Positions 13,994-14,368 of a stretch of DNA of 14,368 nucleotides are shown here, one piece after another (positions within the stretch are counted from its first letter, which is position 1; every line of letters begins with the position of its first letter). The translations under genes and the position numbers were made by a program. The notes beneath the pieces are model-generated. The model saw only the letters and a program-made list of their open reading frames with translations. It had not been told where the DNA came from and searched no databases. Origin of the DNA: Gammaproteobacteria bacterium (lineage in GTDB: Bacteria > Pseudomonadota > Gammaproteobacteria > Eutrophobiales > Eutrophobiaceae); NCBI GenBank assembly GCA_004356415.1, contig SMWN01000137.1:1-14368 (forward strand), written 5' to 3'.

Positions 13994-14185
13994 TTAATCA
14001 GGTGCTTGATGTTGTTTCGGGCAGCACACGGACAATGCAATTCCCATCAGAACGAGATTTGTGCATGCCCTTGAAAAGCCCTCTGCTGATATTCCCATCA
14101 TTGGTCCGGTAACTAATACACTGATCACCGCCAACAAGAAAGCTATTGCCGAGAGGCCTATTAATGCCATAGTTAGTTTCGCCAT
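13994..14185 (-). CDS. Small two-helix membrane protein, unknown function
   Basis: Of its 63 residues, two stretches are hydrophobic: MALIGLSAIAFLLAVISVLV (6-25) and, after TGPMMGISAEGFSRACTN, LVLMGIALSVC (44-54). The tail is short, polar and has a CC pair. An excellent ribosome site (AGGGGAGA) stands six bases before the ATG, which makes real expression likely. TTGAGC (14224-14229 on the plus map), 18 bases and TAAAAT (14200-14205) could be its promoter. I do not recognise the family. The 183 bases upstream to the window edge hold no other feature I can support. Confidence 0.65.
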   Translation of the reverse strand: MAKLTMALIGLSAIAFLLAVISVLVTGPMMGISAEGFSRACTNLVLMGIALSVCCPKQHQAPD

Positions 14186-14199
14186 TGTTCTCCCCTTTT

Positions 14200-14229
14200 A
14201 TTTTAGATGGTAAAGAAAGGATAGCTCAA
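14200..14229 (-). promoter_or_regulatory. Candidate promoter of the small membrane protein gene
   Basis: On the minus strand TTGAGC (14224-14229) and TAAAAT (14200-14205) are separated by 18 bases; four and five of six positions match the sigma-70 consensus. The predicted start would fall about 8 bases before the strong AGGGGAGA ribosome site. Pattern match only. Confidence 0.3.
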
Positions 14230-14368
14230 AGAAAAAATTAAAACATCTCCGAAATGGGAAAACTTATAATCTAGAAGAAAATAAAAAGGGCTTGTATAGA
14301 GTCACCAATAGGAACGTATTTGTATTTTATCGAGTATATCCATATCCATGATCCATAAACACAACAAC

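Overview
The window reads as chromosomal DNA of a gammaproteobacterium of moderate to low G+C. The assignment is an inference from the protein types (SerC, alanine dehydrogenase, YfcH-type SDR, PhhB) and from small GGGG...CCCC palindromes between genes. I see no rRNA, tRNA, CRISPR array, transposase or phage structural gene. Several loci are decaying, and two breaks lie in homopolymer runs, so some lesions may be assembly errors.

Layout. Positions 1-3361 are all on the minus strand: a secreted Vgb-like beta-propeller followed by an ABM-domain membrane protein (2378-3361, 1789-2361), then alanine dehydrogenase and the N-terminal part of phosphoserine aminotransferase (ald 594-1703, serC 1-546). 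A badly broken spermidine-synthase-like gene (3464-4122) and an intact YfcH-type SDR gene (4154-5047) are on the plus strand. A hairpin separates them from a minus-strand DUF4870 membrane-protein gene split by a frameshift in a run of seven A (5142-6177).

Positions 6282-8854 are the most interesting part, a compact DNA-damage module. lexA and a Y-family DNA polymerase are joined by a TAATG stop/start overlap, and an SRAP (YedK/HMCES) abasic-site protein gene converges on the polymerase gene with overlapping stop codons. The direct repeat GTTC-N7-GTTC just upstream of lexA has the form of the alphaproteobacterial SOS box, not the usual gammaproteobacterial CTGT-N8-ACAG. The LexA recognition helix also carries the IHR residues I recall from alphaproteobacterial LexA.

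Positions 8916-10717 hold a class 3 lipase and, upstream of it, a formyltransferase gene with an internal TGA and an ATA where the ATG should be. Next come a 46-residue very basic ORF, an aldo/keto reductase, an orphan pterin-4a-carbinolamine dehydratase with an altered third histidine, a secernin-like C69 peptidase that ends short beside a repeat remnant, and a small two-helix membrane protein.

Related palindromic elements lie at 5084-5103, 8897-8917 (half), 10818-10862 (degenerate), 12016-12065 and 13937-13985, with a remnant at 13793-13816. They look like a REP/MITE-like family that often sits where terminators would be.
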